64,000 bases of DNA from Cellulomonas sp. ES6. GTDB taxonomy: Bacteria; Actinomycetota; Actinomycetes; Actinomycetales; Cellulomonadaceae. Both the position numbers and the translations under genes were made by a program. Of the stretch, positions 10,100 to 18,117 are shown piece after piece. The stretch is from positions 1,302,001-1,366,000 of the forward strand of contig NZ_CP125655.1 in NCBI RefSeq assembly GCF_030053835.1, given 5' to 3'. Each line of letters opens with the position of its first letter. Position 1 is the first letter of the stretch. The notes under the pieces are model-generated. The model did not search any database. It worked only from the letters and a program-made list of their open reading frames with translations, and had not been told where the DNA came from.

Positions 10100-10810
10100 T
10101 CACGCCACGTCGCGCGGGGCGGGGACCACGCCCGGCGCCGGCACGGCCCCGGCGACCAGCCCGGCGGCCACCTCGCGGGCGTCCCGGTGGGTGGCCGCGT
10201 CCCGCAGGTACGCCAGCGCCTCGGCCGCGTCGCACCGGCGCTGCGCCATCACCACCCCGACCGCCCGGTCGATGAGCGGCTGGGACCGGCTGCACGCCAG
10301 CAGGTCGTCCATCGTGTGCGCGAGCGCGATCACCTCGTCGCGGGCCCGCACCACCGACGCGATGCCCTCCGCGATGCCCGCGGCCCGCTCCGCGACCTCG
10401 TCCCAGCGGGCCGGGCGGCGCCCGTACAGCGACAGGTGCACGGTCACGTCACGGTGGACCCCCGCGACCACCGCGGCCGACCGGAAGCCCTGCACCCGGC
10501 AGGCGTGCGCCCACACCGGCCACCGCCTCTGCACGTCGGGGTCCGCCAGGTCCGGCAGCAGCACCGGGTCCCCGGTCAGCCGCACCTGGTACCGCGGGCC
10601 CCGGCGCGGCCGGTCCTGCGCGCCGTCGCAGCGGGCCGCGCCGACCGAGGACGCCGCCAGCCAGCGGTCCACTCCCCGCACCGTCGCGGCGGCGCAGGCG
10701 TGCGCGTCCACCGCCCCGGCGGTGCGACCCGCCTGGTCGGTGAGCGTCTGGATGAGTGCGTCCAGCGAGGCGTCGGCGTGCAGCCGGACAGCCTCGTCGT
10801 GACCGGGCAT
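10100..10810 (-). CDS. GAF and ANTAR domain-containing regulator
   Basis: A 236-residue regulator. The first 160 residues fit a degenerate GAF sensor domain. The last 70 form an ANTAR RNA-binding domain: SQPLIDRAVGVVMAQRRCDAAEALAYLRDAA. ANTAR proteins bind paired hexaloop hairpins in nascent RNA and prevent termination; the target and ligand cannot be read from sequence. It ends in an alanine/proline-rich tail. ATG start with a G-rich ribosome-binding site. It lies downstream of the tRNA on the same strand. Confidence 0.85.
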   Translation of the reverse strand: MPGHDEAVRLHADASLDALIQTLTDQAGRTAGAVDAHACAAATVRGVDRWLAASSVGAARCDGAQDRPRRGPRYQVRLTGDPVLLPDLADPDVQRRWPVWAHACRVQGFRSAAVVAGVHRDVTVHLSLYGRRPARWDEVAERAAGIAEGIASVVRARDEVIALAHTMDDLLACSRSQPLIDRAVGVVMAQRRCDAAEALAYLRDAATHRDAREVAAGLVAGAVPAPGVVPAPRDVA

Positions 10811-10985
10811 CGGGTCCCCCCGCGAGCTCGCGCCGGCCTGCGCGCCGCTGCACAGGGGGTCAGGATGGCGCTCTCCGGCGCGGTGCGCCACCGGAGGGCG
10901 CCGCCGGATCCCGGCTGCACGCCCCGGCGGCCGTCCGGGCTTGCGTCGGCACGAGGACACCGGGGGCTCCGGATCGAGGTCGAGG

Positions 10986-11059
10986 TGCCCCCGGCGGGGG
11001 TCGAACCCGCACTGTGCCGGGTTTAAGCCGGCTGCCTCTGCCGGTTGGGCTACGGGGGC
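10986..11059 (-). tRNA. Class I tRNA with anticodon UAA (would read UUA)
   Basis: Read on the minus strand the 74 bases fold as a complete cloverleaf: acceptor GCCCCCG/CGGGGGC, a 3-bp D stem, anticodon stem GCCGG/CCGGC with loop CTTAAAC (anticodon TAA), a five-base variable loop ACAGT, T stem GCGGG/CCCGC with loop TTCGACC, and discriminator A. CCA is not encoded (CC is followed by T). UAA normally means leucine, but bacterial tRNA-Leu is class II with a long variable arm, which this gene lacks, so the amino acid it carries is uncertain. The flanks (10811-10985 and 11060-11134) hold no gene that I can support. Confidence 0.85.
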
Positions 11060-11134
11060 CGGGGCCATCCTGCCACCCACGCCGGACGTCCGGACCCGCG
11101 GGGAGGGACGGGCGCGGGTGCACGAGGACGGAAC

Positions 11135-11167
11135 GGGCCCGGGGCGTCGTCGGACGCGCCCGGGCCC
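11135..11167. terminator. Terminator of the DHA2 MFS gene
   Basis: Strong hairpin: 9-bp GGGCCCGGG/CCCGGGCCC, a one-base bulge, then five more pairs and a 4-nt loop GTCG, starting 11 bp beyond the stop of the minus-strand transporter gene. No U-tract. Confidence 0.6.
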
Positions 11168-11178
11168 TCCTCCGCGGC

Positions 11179-12705
11179 TCAGTGCACCGCAGGCCGTTCC
11201 CCGGCCGGCGGCCGGCGCACCAGCAGCGACGCCCCGACCGCGACGACCGACACGACGCCGCCCCACAGGAACGCGTCCTGCACGCCGGCCGTCGTCGCGT
11301 CGAGCACGTCCGCGCCCGCCGCGAGCCGCCCGGCCGTGGTGGTGGACAGCACCGTGATGAACAGCGCGGTGCCCGCGGCGCCCGCGAGCTGCTGGACGGT
11401 GTTGACGATCGCGCTGCCGTGCCCGTACAGCTCGCGCGGCAGGGTGCCGAGCGCGGACGTGAACAGCGGCGTGATCATGAACGCGAGCCCGGCGGACAGC
11501 AGCGTGTGCACCGCGACGACGGCCGCCGCCGAGGTCCCCGGGTGCAGCGTCGACATCAGCCACAGCGCGGCGCTGAGCGCGACGGCGCCCGGCGTGACGA
11601 GCGGACGCGGCCCGAACCGGTCGAACAGCCGCCCCACGAGCGGGGACAGCGCACCCATGACGACGCCGCCGGGCAGCAGCAGGAGCCCGGTCTGGAGGGT
11701 GCCGCGGCCCAGCACGCCCTGCAGGAAGATCGGCAGCACGATGAGCGCGCCGAACATCGCCATGAACGAGATGACCAGCACGAGGGTCGACACCGTGTAG
11801 GAGCGGTGCGTGAAGACGCGCAGGTCGAGCAGCGCGCCCGTCGTCCGCTGCAGGGCGAGCTGCCGCCGGACGAACACGGCGAGCGCCACCACCCCGACGG
11901 TCAGCGGGATCCAGGGTGCGACCGGCGCGTGGCCGCCCGCCGACTCCCCGATGCTCGACAGCCCGAAGATCAGCGCGCCGAAGCCCACGGCGGACAGCGC
12001 CAGCGAGACGACGTCGAGGCGGGCGTCCCGCGGGGTCGTCACGTCGCGGACCCGCCACACCCCGAGGCCCAGCGCGACGAGCGCGATCGGCAGCATCACG
12101 AGGAACACCCACCGCCAGGACAGCTGCGACAGCACCAGGCCGGACATCGTCGGGCCGACCGCGGGCGCCACGGAGATGACGATGGAGATCGTGCCCATGA
12201 CGCGGCCGCGGATCGCCGGCGGCACCAGCGTCAGCACCGTCGTCATCAGCAGCGGGATCATCACCGCGGTCCCGCTCGCCTGCACCACGCGGCCGGCCAG
12301 CAGCACGCCGAACCCGGGCGCCACCGCGGCGATCGTCGTGCCGGCGGTGAACAGCGACATGGCCGCGACGAACACCTGCCGGGTGCGGAACCGGTCCATG
12401 ACCCAGCCGGTCGCGGGGATGACCACGGCCATCGTCAGCATGAACCCGGTGGTCAGCCACTGGCCCGTCGCCGCGGAGACGCCGAGCTCCTCCATGAGCA
12501 CCGGCAGGGCGACGCCCATCGCGGTCTCGTTGAGGATGACGACGAAGCCGGCGACCAGCAGCAGCGCGATGACGGTGCGGTCGGCCGGGTCGAGCCGCAC
12601 CGGCGCTGGCGCGGCCTGCGGCTCGGCGGGCGCGGGCGGCTGGTCCGCGGCTCCGCGCGGCGCGGGCGGAGGAGACGGCGGCAGGGTGCCGGTGCGAGCA
12701 GTCAT
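11179..12705 (-). CDS. DHA2 family MFS drug exporter (EmrB/QacA-like, 14 TM)
   Basis: Proton-coupled multidrug efflux permease of 508 residues with about 14 hydrophobic segments. Motif A is GWVMDRFRTRQVF, motif C is SVAPAVGPTMSG, and SWRWVFLVMLP is the hallmark of the QacA/EmrB group. The first 45 residues are Pro/Ala-rich. The ATG has GAGGGAGA upstream. It stands alone; no regulator gene is adjacent, though the 504-bp upstream region is long enough to hold control elements. Confidence 0.9.
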   Translation of the reverse strand: MTARTGTLPPSPPPAPRGAADQPPAPAEPQAAPAPVRLDPADRTVIALLLVAGFVVILNETAMGVALPVLMEELGVSAATGQWLTTGFMLTMAVVIPATGWVMDRFRTRQVFVAAMSLFTAGTTIAAVAPGFGVLLAGRVVQASGTAVMIPLLMTTVLTLVPPAIRGRVMGTISIVISVAPAVGPTMSGLVLSQLSWRWVFLVMLPIALVALGLGVWRVRDVTTPRDARLDVVSLALSAVGFGALIFGLSSIGESAGGHAPVAPWIPLTVGVVALAVFVRRQLALQRTTGALLDLRVFTHRSYTVSTLVLVISFMAMFGALIVLPIFLQGVLGRGTLQTGLLLLPGGVVMGALSPLVGRLFDRFGPRPLVTPGAVALSAALWLMSTLHPGTSAAAVVAVHTLLSAGLAFMITPLFTSALGTLPRELYGHGSAIVNTVQQLAGAAGTALFITVLSTTTAGRLAAGADVLDATTAGVQDAFLWGGVVSVVAVGASLLVRRPPAGERPAVH

Positions 12706-12941
12706 GGGTCTCCCTCGGTCGGGTGGTCGTCCACCTGGGGGTGCAGGGGCCGCTCGCGGGCGCGGGGGCGCCGGGCGCAGGGCAGCGGTACGTCGTCGAC
12801 CTGGAACCCCCGCCGGGGGACGGGCATTCCGGGTGTCCGCCGGTCGGACGCCGGCGACTGCGCCATGGTGCCACCCGGCACCGACACGGACGCCAGCGAT
12901 TTCCGCCCCCGGGCCCCCGTCGACCCCGCGCCCGGTCGCCC

Positions 12942-12990
12942 CTCGGCCCTCGGCCCTCGGCACTCGGCCCTCGGCACTCGGCCCTGGGCA
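12942..12990. repeat. Seven tandem 7-bp units (CTCGGCC/CTCGGCA)
   Basis: Seven contiguous heptamers: CTCGGCC, CTCGGCC, CTCGGCA, CTCGGCC, CTCGGCA, CTCGGCC, CTGGGCA. Likely slippage product; length may vary between strains. Confidence 0.85.
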
Positions 12991-13012
12991 CGACACCGCC
13001 CGCCCACGGCCC

Positions 13013-13128
13013 CGTTCGGAGGCTCCCGACGTGGTCGGAGACCTCCACGCGTCATCGGAGGTGTCCGGGGAGGTCTCCGATGACGCGCAGAGGTCTCCGT
13101 ACGCGTTCGGAGCCTCCGACGGGGTCGG
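13013..13128. repeat. Dispersed palindromic repeat element, copy 1
   Basis: Starts with CGTTCGGAGGCTCCCGACG and ends with GCGTTCGGAGCCTCCGACG. Between them is a perfect 13-bp inverted repeat CGCGTCATCGGAG / CTCCGATGACGCG (13048-13060 and 13075-13087, loop 14 nt). The same CGTTCGGAGGCTCC...CGGAGG...CCTCCGA theme recurs twice at 49998-50309, so this belongs to a dispersed family. It lies downstream of the NDH-2 gene and may also terminate transcription. Confidence 0.75.
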
Positions 13129-13209
13129 TGGGCGGGCGGGGGGCGGCGGACGGCGGGTGGTGCGGTGGCTGCGCCGGCGGCCGCGGGGGCCGGGGGCGGG
13201 GTTGGCCCG

Positions 13210-14676
13210 TCAGGCCGTGGCGCCTGCCGTGGGCTTCGGCTCGGCGGCGGGCTTCGCCTCCGTGCTCGCGACCGGGCTGTGGTCCTCGGCGGCGGGCTCG
13301 GCCTTCGGGCGGGGCGGGACCGACGCGGCGCGGAACTCCGCGCGCGGGTCGTGCAGCGAGCCGAGCGGCACGACCTCGCGGCGCCACAGCAGGTTCGCGG
13401 TCCAGCCGGCCATGATGCTGAGCTTGCGGTTCAGCGTCGGCATGGCGAACACGTGGTACGTGCGGTGCATGACCCACGCGAGGAACCCGCGGACCTTGAT
13501 GCGGCCCATGAACTGCGCGACGCCCTTGTACATGCCGAGCGACGCGACGGCGCCGATGTTCTTGTGCTTGTAGTCGGTCGGCTCCGCGCTGCGCAGCACC
13601 CGGGCGAGGTTGTCCGCGAGGTGCGTGGCCTGCCGGATGGCGTGCTGGGCGTTCGGCGGGCAGAACTGGCCGGGCTGGGTCAGGTCCGGCACGGCGGCGC
13701 AGTCGCCGGCCGCGTAGGCGTCCGCCACGATGTTCCCGTCGGCGTCGGCGACCTGGAGCGTCGGCAGGGTGATGACGCGGCCGAGCTTGTCGAGCGGCAG
13801 GTCCGAGTTCTGCAGCACCGGGTTCGCCTTGACGCCCGCGGTCCACACGATGGTCTCGGAGTCGAACTCCGTGCCGTCGGACAGCACCACGTGGCCGTCG
13901 ACGCACGAGCTGAGGAACGTCGACAGGAACACCTCGATGCGGCGCTTGCGGAGCTGCTCGAGCGTGTAGCCGCCCAGCTCCTCGGACACCTCGGGGAGGA
14001 TCCGGCGCGAGCCCTCGACGAGCACGAACCGCAGGTCCTCCTGGTCGAGCGAGCGGTACTGCTTGACCGCGTCGCGCGCCATGTCCTCGACCTCGGCGAT
14101 GGCCTCGACGCCCGCGAAGCCGCCGCCCACGAACGTGAACGTGAGCATCCGCCGGCGCAGCTCCGGGTCCCAGGTGGACGACGCCAGGTCGATCCGCCCG
14201 AGCACGTGGTTGCGGACGGCGATGGCCTCCTCGACGTTCTTGAAGCCGATGGCCTGCTCCGCGAGCCCGGGGATGGGCAGCGTGCGGGCGACCGACCCGA
14301 GGCCGACGATGAGGTGGTCGTAGGTGATCCAGTACGGGTCGCCCTCCTCGGGCGTGACCTCGACGGTGCGCTCGGCGTGCTTGATCGCCGAGACCTTGCC
14401 CTGGAGCACGTCGATGCCCTTGAGGGCGCGCCGGTGCGGCGCCACCACGTGGCGGGCGTCGATCGACCCGGCCGCGGCCTCCGGGAGGAAGGGGGCGTAG
14501 GTCATGTAGGGACGCGGGTCGACCACGACGATCGCGGCCTCCCGGTTCCCGAGACGCCGGCGCAGCCGCCGGGCGGAGTACAGCCCCACGGAACCGCCGC
14601 CGAGGATGAGGATGCGCGGCACCTTGCGGGGCTTCCCCGACGCGCGCGCGGGGGTCGTGACGGTGGCCTCAGACAT
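13210..14676 (-). CDS. ndh: Type II NADH dehydrogenase (NDH-2)
   Basis: Single-subunit NADH:menaquinone oxidoreductase, 488 residues, peripheral on the inner face of the membrane; it feeds electrons to the quinone pool without pumping protons. FAD-binding motif LILGGGSVGLYSARRL at about residues 23-38, NAD-binding motif FVGGGFAGVEAIAE at about 184, and the second FAD motif YAAGDCAAVPD. The region around residues 400-440 (NRKLSIMAGWTANLLWRR) fits the amphipathic membrane-binding segment. The last 45 residues are a low-complexity Pro/Ala/Glu tail, longer than in classical NDH-2. ATG start; a short promoter region separates it from the upstream gene. Confidence 0.9.
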   Translation of the reverse strand: MSEATVTTPARASGKPRKVPRILILGGGSVGLYSARRLRRRLGNREAAIVVVDPRPYMTYAPFLPEAAAGSIDARHVVAPHRRALKGIDVLQGKVSAIKHAERTVEVTPEEGDPYWITYDHLIVGLGSVARTLPIPGLAEQAIGFKNVEEAIAVRNHVLGRIDLASSTWDPELRRRMLTFTFVGGGFAGVEAIAEVEDMARDAVKQYRSLDQEDLRFVLVEGSRRILPEVSEELGGYTLEQLRKRRIEVFLSTFLSSCVDGHVVLSDGTEFDSETIVWTAGVKANPVLQNSDLPLDKLGRVITLPTLQVADADGNIVADAYAAGDCAAVPDLTQPGQFCPPNAQHAIRQATHLADNLARVLRSAEPTDYKHKNIGAVASLGMYKGVAQFMGRIKVRGFLAWVMHRTYHVFAMPTLNRKLSIMAGWTANLLWRREVVPLGSLHDPRAEFRAASVPPRPKAEPAAEDHSPVASTEAKPAAEPKPTAGATA

Positions 14677-14756
14677 ACGTCAACGGTACGTCCCATGACT
14701 TGTTGAAAGCGACCCGACCCCACGTGATCCTGGGCACAAAGTCCCGGGAGGACCCG

Positions 14757-15923
14757 TCACGGTGTGGCGGTGGCCCCCGGCTCGGGGCTCGCCGACGGCT
14801 CCGACCCGGGACGTTCGTCCTGGCCGGCGGGCTCCTCGCCGGCGGACTCCTCCGTGGTGGTCGTCCCGTCGTCGACGATCGCCGGGGCCTTGGCGAACGG
14901 CCGCGGCGGCTGCTGCGGCTCGGTCGTCAGCAGCCCCTCGGTCGTGGTCTCCGAACCGTCACCGCGCTCCCAGGCGAACTCCGCCGACGGTGCGCCGCGC
15001 AGCGGGTAGACGTTCCACCGCTCGCGACCGTCCTCGTCCTGCACGGGCAGGAACGACCACTCCCCCGCGACCCCCGGCAGCGACCACCAGCCCCAGCCGC
15101 CGTCGGTGACCGTGCGCACGGGCCTGCCGCGGTCGTCGTACACCTGCACGTCGGTCAGCGCGTCGCCTTCGGCGTCGTAGACGAACAGGTTGCTGACCTG
15201 CATCCCGTCCACCCACACGCCGTCCTGCGGCTGGGTCTCGACGTACTCCGTCGAGTACCGCACCCGGGTGACCTCCCAGTCGCTCGCGACGGCGACCACC
15301 GGCACCAGGAGGACCGCCGCGGCAGCCGACACCACGACGGGGACCACCCGCCCGCGCCGCGGCACCCAGCGCCCGCGACCCCACTGCACGCTCACGACCG
15401 CCAGCACCGCGAGCACCAGCATCGTCACGGGGTTGCGCGGCAGCCAGCCCTGGGTGAAGCCGAACACGAACGCGATCGCCTGGTACACGACCCACGCGCG
15501 CGCGAGCCACCACACCGGGCGCAGCGAGACGAGGAAGTCGCGCAGGGGCGGCCACCACGGCTGCGCGCCCAGCTCGGACCCCATCCGCGCGAGGCCGAGC
15601 CGCAGCCGGGCCCACGCGCGCCGGGCGGGCGACCGGAGGTCGGGCACCGCGTCCGCCGGCTCCGGCAGCCCGGCCGCCAGGCGCAGCTCGCGCGCGTAGT
15701 CCCGCGGGTCCCCGAAGCGCACCCGCAGGTCGGCCGCGTCGCCCCCGGGAGCAGCCTGCGACTCGTCGGCCAGCGCGTCCGCCAGGTCGGCCTCGAGCCC
15801 GTCGGTCAGGTCGTCGACCTGGTCCTGCGGCAGCCCCGTCAGGTGGGCGCGGACCCGGGCGGCGTACTCCCCGACGTCCTGCACCGGCCCGGACGCGGGC
15901 GCGGCGTGGGCGGTCCCGGTCAC
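14757..15923 (-). CDS. HAAS-domain membrane protein (DUF1700-like)
   Basis: A 388-residue protein. The N-terminal 90 residues fit a HAAS/DUF1700 helical domain (RVRAHLTGLPQDQVDDLTDGL... through VRFGDPRDYARELRLAAGLP). Three hydrophobic segments follow (about residues 125-215). The C-terminal part is a predicted extracellular beta-rich domain with YVETQPQDGVWVDGMQVSN and then a low-complexity Thr/Glu/Pro tail. It overlaps the upstream padR gene by four bases, a widespread pairing in which the PadR repressor controls its membrane partner. Function beyond a possible envelope-stress role is unknown. Confidence 0.8.
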   Translation of the reverse strand: MTGTAHAAPASGPVQDVGEYAARVRAHLTGLPQDQVDDLTDGLEADLADALADESQAAPGGDAADLRVRFGDPRDYARELRLAAGLPEPADAVPDLRSPARRAWARLRLGLARMGSELGAQPWWPPLRDFLVSLRPVWWLARAWVVYQAIAFVFGFTQGWLPRNPVTMLVLAVLAVVSVQWGRGRWVPRRGRVVPVVVSAAAAVLLVPVVAVASDWEVTRVRYSTEYVETQPQDGVWVDGMQVSNLFVYDAEGDALTDVQVYDDRGRPVRTVTDGGWGWWSLPGVAGEWSFLPVQDEDGRERWNVYPLRGAPSAEFAWERGDGSETTTEGLLTTEPQQPPRPFAKAPAIVDDGTTTTEESAGEEPAGQDERPGSEPSASPEPGATATP

Positions 15924-16246
15924 GCTGCCTCCTCCTCGAGCAGGCGGGACATCGTGCCCGCGAACTCGCGCCAGTCCTTGCGCTGGGCGGCGAGCATCGC
16001 CCTGCCCTGCGCGTTGATCCCGTAGTACTTGCGGTGCGGCCCCTCGTCGCTCGGCACCACGTAGGACGTCAGCGCGCCCTGGGAGTACAGGCGCCGCAGC
16101 GTCCCGTAGACGGAGGCGTCGCCCACCTCGGCGAGGCCCGCGGACCGCAGCCGGCGGACGACGTCGTAGCCGTAGCCGTCCTCGTCCGCGACCACGGCCA
16201 GCACCGCGACGTCGAGCACCCCCTTGAGCAGCTGGGTCGTGTCCAC
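15920..16246 (-). CDS. PadR family transcriptional regulator
   Basis: A 108-residue winged-helix repressor. LLKGVLDVAVLAVVADEDGYGYDVVRRL, SVYGTLRRLYSQGALTSYV and RKYYGINAQGRAML are the conserved PadR elements. The GTG start is set by GGGAGG upstream. Its stop overlaps the start of the HAAS protein gene. Two strong inverted repeats lie 45-117 bp upstream. Confidence 0.9.
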   Translation of the reverse strand: MDTTQLLKGVLDVAVLAVVADEDGYGYDVVRRLRSAGLAEVGDASVYGTLRRLYSQGALTSYVVPSDEGPHRKYYGINAQGRAMLAAQRKDWREFAGTMSRLLEEEAA

Positions 16247-16290
16247 CGCGCCTCCCGCATCACCGCCGGCCCTGCGGCCGGTCCGTCCGT

Positions 16291-16327
16291 CCCGGGGTGC
16301 GGCGCCCCCTGTCCGCCGCACCCCGGG
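16291..16327. terminator. Perfect 14-bp hairpin between ppx and padR
   Basis: CCCGGGGTGCGGCG / CGCCGCACCCCGGG with a 9-nt loop. Both flanking genes are on the minus strand, so it could terminate ppx transcripts or lie in the padR leader. Confidence 0.6.
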
Positions 16328-16335
16328 CTGCTGGC

Positions 16336-16363
16336 GCGGGAGTCGACCCTCCTCGACTCCCGC
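16336..16363. promoter_or_regulatory. Perfect 11-bp inverted repeat upstream of padR
   Basis: GCGGGAGTCGA / TCGACTCCCGC separated by CCCTCC, only eight bases from the preceding hairpin. Either a second terminator of ppx or the PadR operator. Confidence 0.45.
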
Positions 16364-16440
16364 AGGTCACACGGTACTACAGTTCGCGCAGTACCGGGCA
16401 GAAACGGATAGTCCGCATGTCGCAGCACGTGCGACGCGGA

Positions 16441-16520
16441 CGGCCCCGGCGGGACGCCAGGCCGGGCGGTCAGCCCCGGCGGGACGCCAGGCCGGGCGGT
16501 CAGCCCCGGCGGGACGCCAG
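16441..16520. repeat. 30-bp tandem repeat spanning the 3' end of ppx
   Basis: Units start at 16441, 16471 and 16501 (the last covers only 20 bases before diverging); the first two differ by one base. Each junction carries the TCA that is the stop codon of the minus-strand ppx, so the coding end LASRRG-stop is repeated downstream of the real stop. Confidence 0.85.
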
Positions 16521-17471
16521 CCGCTCGGCGACGCTCCAGGCGATGCCGTCGAGGATGTCGTGCTCCGAGGTGACGACCTCGGTGAGCTCGCCGCCGGCGG
16601 CCGCGACCTCGGCACGGACCCGCTGCACGACCTCGCGCCACACCAGGGCGCCGGCGCCGATGACGTCCACCCGGCCGGGGTGCATGAACCCCAGCGCCGC
16701 GCGCGACGCCCGGTCCCGTGCGAGCAGGTCGTCGCAGGCCGCGACCACGGCGTCGACCGGGAGCACGGAGCCGTCGATCGCCGCGGGGTCGTACGCGGGC
16801 AGGCCCAGCGCGTGCGCGGTGACGGTGGTGACGGACCCGGCGAGCCCCACGAGGGTGGCGGTGCGACCGAACGGCACCTCTGCCGCCGCCACGTCGAGCG
16901 CCGCGCGGACGTCGCGGACCGCGGCCCCGACCTCGTCCGCCGCGGGCGGGTCCGACCGCAGGTGGCGCTCGGTGATGCGCACGCAGCCGACGTCCATCGA
17001 GTACGCGGCCTCCGGGGCGCCGTCCCCCAGCACCACCTCGGTGGAGCCGCCGCCGAGGTCGACCACCAGGTACGGCGCGTCGTGCCGCGCACCCAGCACC
17101 CCGGTCGCGCCCCGGAACGAGAGCGCGGCCTCCTCGACGCCGCCGATGACCTCCGGCTCGACGCCGAGCGCCTCGCGCACACCCGCGACGAACTCGTCGC
17201 GGTTCTCCGCGTCGCGCGACGCGCTGGTCGCGACGAACCGGACCGCCTCGACGCCGAGGCCCGCGCACACCTGCGCGTAGCGGCGGGTGGCGTCCAGGGT
17301 CCGCGCGAGCGCCTCCGGTGCGATGCGTCCCGTGCGGTCGACGCCCTGCCCGAGCCGCACGACCTCCATGCGGCGGTCGAGGTCCACGAGAGTCCCCGCG
17401 GACGGGTCGACGTCGGCCACCAGGAGCCGGATGGAGTTGGTCCCGCAGTCGATGGCAGCCACACGCGTCAC
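16500..17471 (-). CDS. ppx: Ppx/GppA family phosphatase (exopolyphosphatase)
   Basis: Hydrolyses terminal phosphates of inorganic polyphosphate and/or the pentaphosphate of pppGpp in the cytoplasm. 323 residues, the single-domain actinobacterial length. ASKHA ATPase-fold motifs: VAAIDCGTNSIRLLVADVD at the N-terminus, VVDLGGGSTEVVLG mid-protein, and GAGALVWREVVQRV near the end. The GTG at 17469-17471 is preferred because GGGAGG sits nine bases upstream; an ATG at 17478-17480 abuts that site and is less likely. The last codons lie within a 30-bp tandem repeat. Confidence 0.88.
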   Translation of the reverse strand: MTRVAAIDCGTNSIRLLVADVDPSAGTLVDLDRRMEVVRLGQGVDRTGRIAPEALARTLDATRRYAQVCAGLGVEAVRFVATSASRDAENRDEFVAGVREALGVEPEVIGGVEEAALSFRGATGVLGARHDAPYLVVDLGGGSTEVVLGDGAPEAAYSMDVGCVRITERHLRSDPPAADEVGAAVRDVRAALDVAAAEVPFGRTATLVGLAGSVTTVTAHALGLPAYDPAAIDGSVLPVDAVVAACDDLLARDRASRAALGFMHPGRVDVIGAGALVWREVVQRVRAEVAAAGGELTEVVTSEHDILDGIAWSVAERLASRRG

Positions 17472-17512
17472 GCGTGCCATCCTCCCATCCCCCGGCGGGT
17501 GCGCCCGGCGGC

Positions 17513-18073
17513 TCAGCAGGTGCAGCGGTCCGGCCGCCACACGTCGCGCAGCATCAGCAGGACCTCGTCGCCGACCGGGTTCACACCGGGACCGGCCGCC
17601 AGGGCGTGCCCCACGACCACGTGCAGGCACTTCACCCGCGTCGGCATCCCCCCGGCGGAGACCCCCGCGATCTCCGGCACGTCGCCGAGCGCCGCCCGGT
17701 CCGCCAGGTACGCCTCGTGGGCGGCCCGGTACGCCGCACCCAGCTCCGGCTCGCTCTGGACCCGGGCCGTCAGCTCCTTCATCAGGCCGCCGGCCTCGAG
17801 CGTGCTGACCGCACCGACGGCGGGCGGGCACGTCAGGTAGTACGTCGTCGGGAACGGGGTGCCGTCGTCCAGCCGGGGCGCGGTGCGCACCACCAGCGGC
17901 CGTCCGCACGCGCACCGGGCGGCGACCCCCACCACGCCGCGCGCCGGCCGGCCGAGCTGCTCCCGCAGCACCGCGAGGTCGGCGTCGGTCACGTCGGGCG
18001 CGTCGTGCCGGGCGCGCGGCACCTCGGCGGGGTCGGGCAGGGCGCCCACGGTGGTCGGGGGCAGGTCGGTCAC
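17513..18073 (-). CDS. DUF501 family protein
   Basis: A 186-residue protein of the DUF501 family, which regularly follows the eno and FtsB-like genes in actinobacteria. Conserved features are the CACGRPLVVRTAPRLDDG segment, FPTTYYLTCP, LEAGGLM and the C-terminal GMPTRVKCLHVVVGHALA with its paired Cys and His. No enzymatic function is established. GTG start. It lies 44 bp after the FtsB-like gene and 41 bp before ppx, in an apparent operon. Confidence 0.9.
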   Translation of the reverse strand: MTDLPPTTVGALPDPAEVPRARHDAPDVTDADLAVLREQLGRPARGVVGVAARCACGRPLVVRTAPRLDDGTPFPTTYYLTCPPAVGAVSTLEAGGLMKELTARVQSEPELGAAYRAAHEAYLADRAALGDVPEIAGVSAGGMPTRVKCLHVVVGHALAAGPGVNPVGDEVLLMLRDVWRPDRCTC

Positions 18074-18117
18074 GGCGTTCCTCGGGTCGGGCTGGTCGGC
18101 GGCGGTCGGGGCAGACC

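Larger units (their letters stand above)
12706..13209. other. 504-bp gene-free region with repeats, between NDH-2 and DHA2 genes
   Basis: No gene with support on either strand. It holds a 7-bp tandem array at 12942-12990, a palindromic repeat element at 13013-13128, and presumably the terminator of the NDH-2 gene and the promoter of the DHA2 gene. Open frames here are low-complexity. Confidence 0.7.

Noticed and set aside
10986..11059. Equivalent of the Streptomyces bldA tRNA-Leu
   Set aside because: The anticodon is the same, but bldA is class II with a long variable arm and this gene has a five-base variable loop.
12706..13209. Small genes in the 504-bp gap
   Set aside because: All open frames are low-complexity and overlap the tandem and palindromic repeats.
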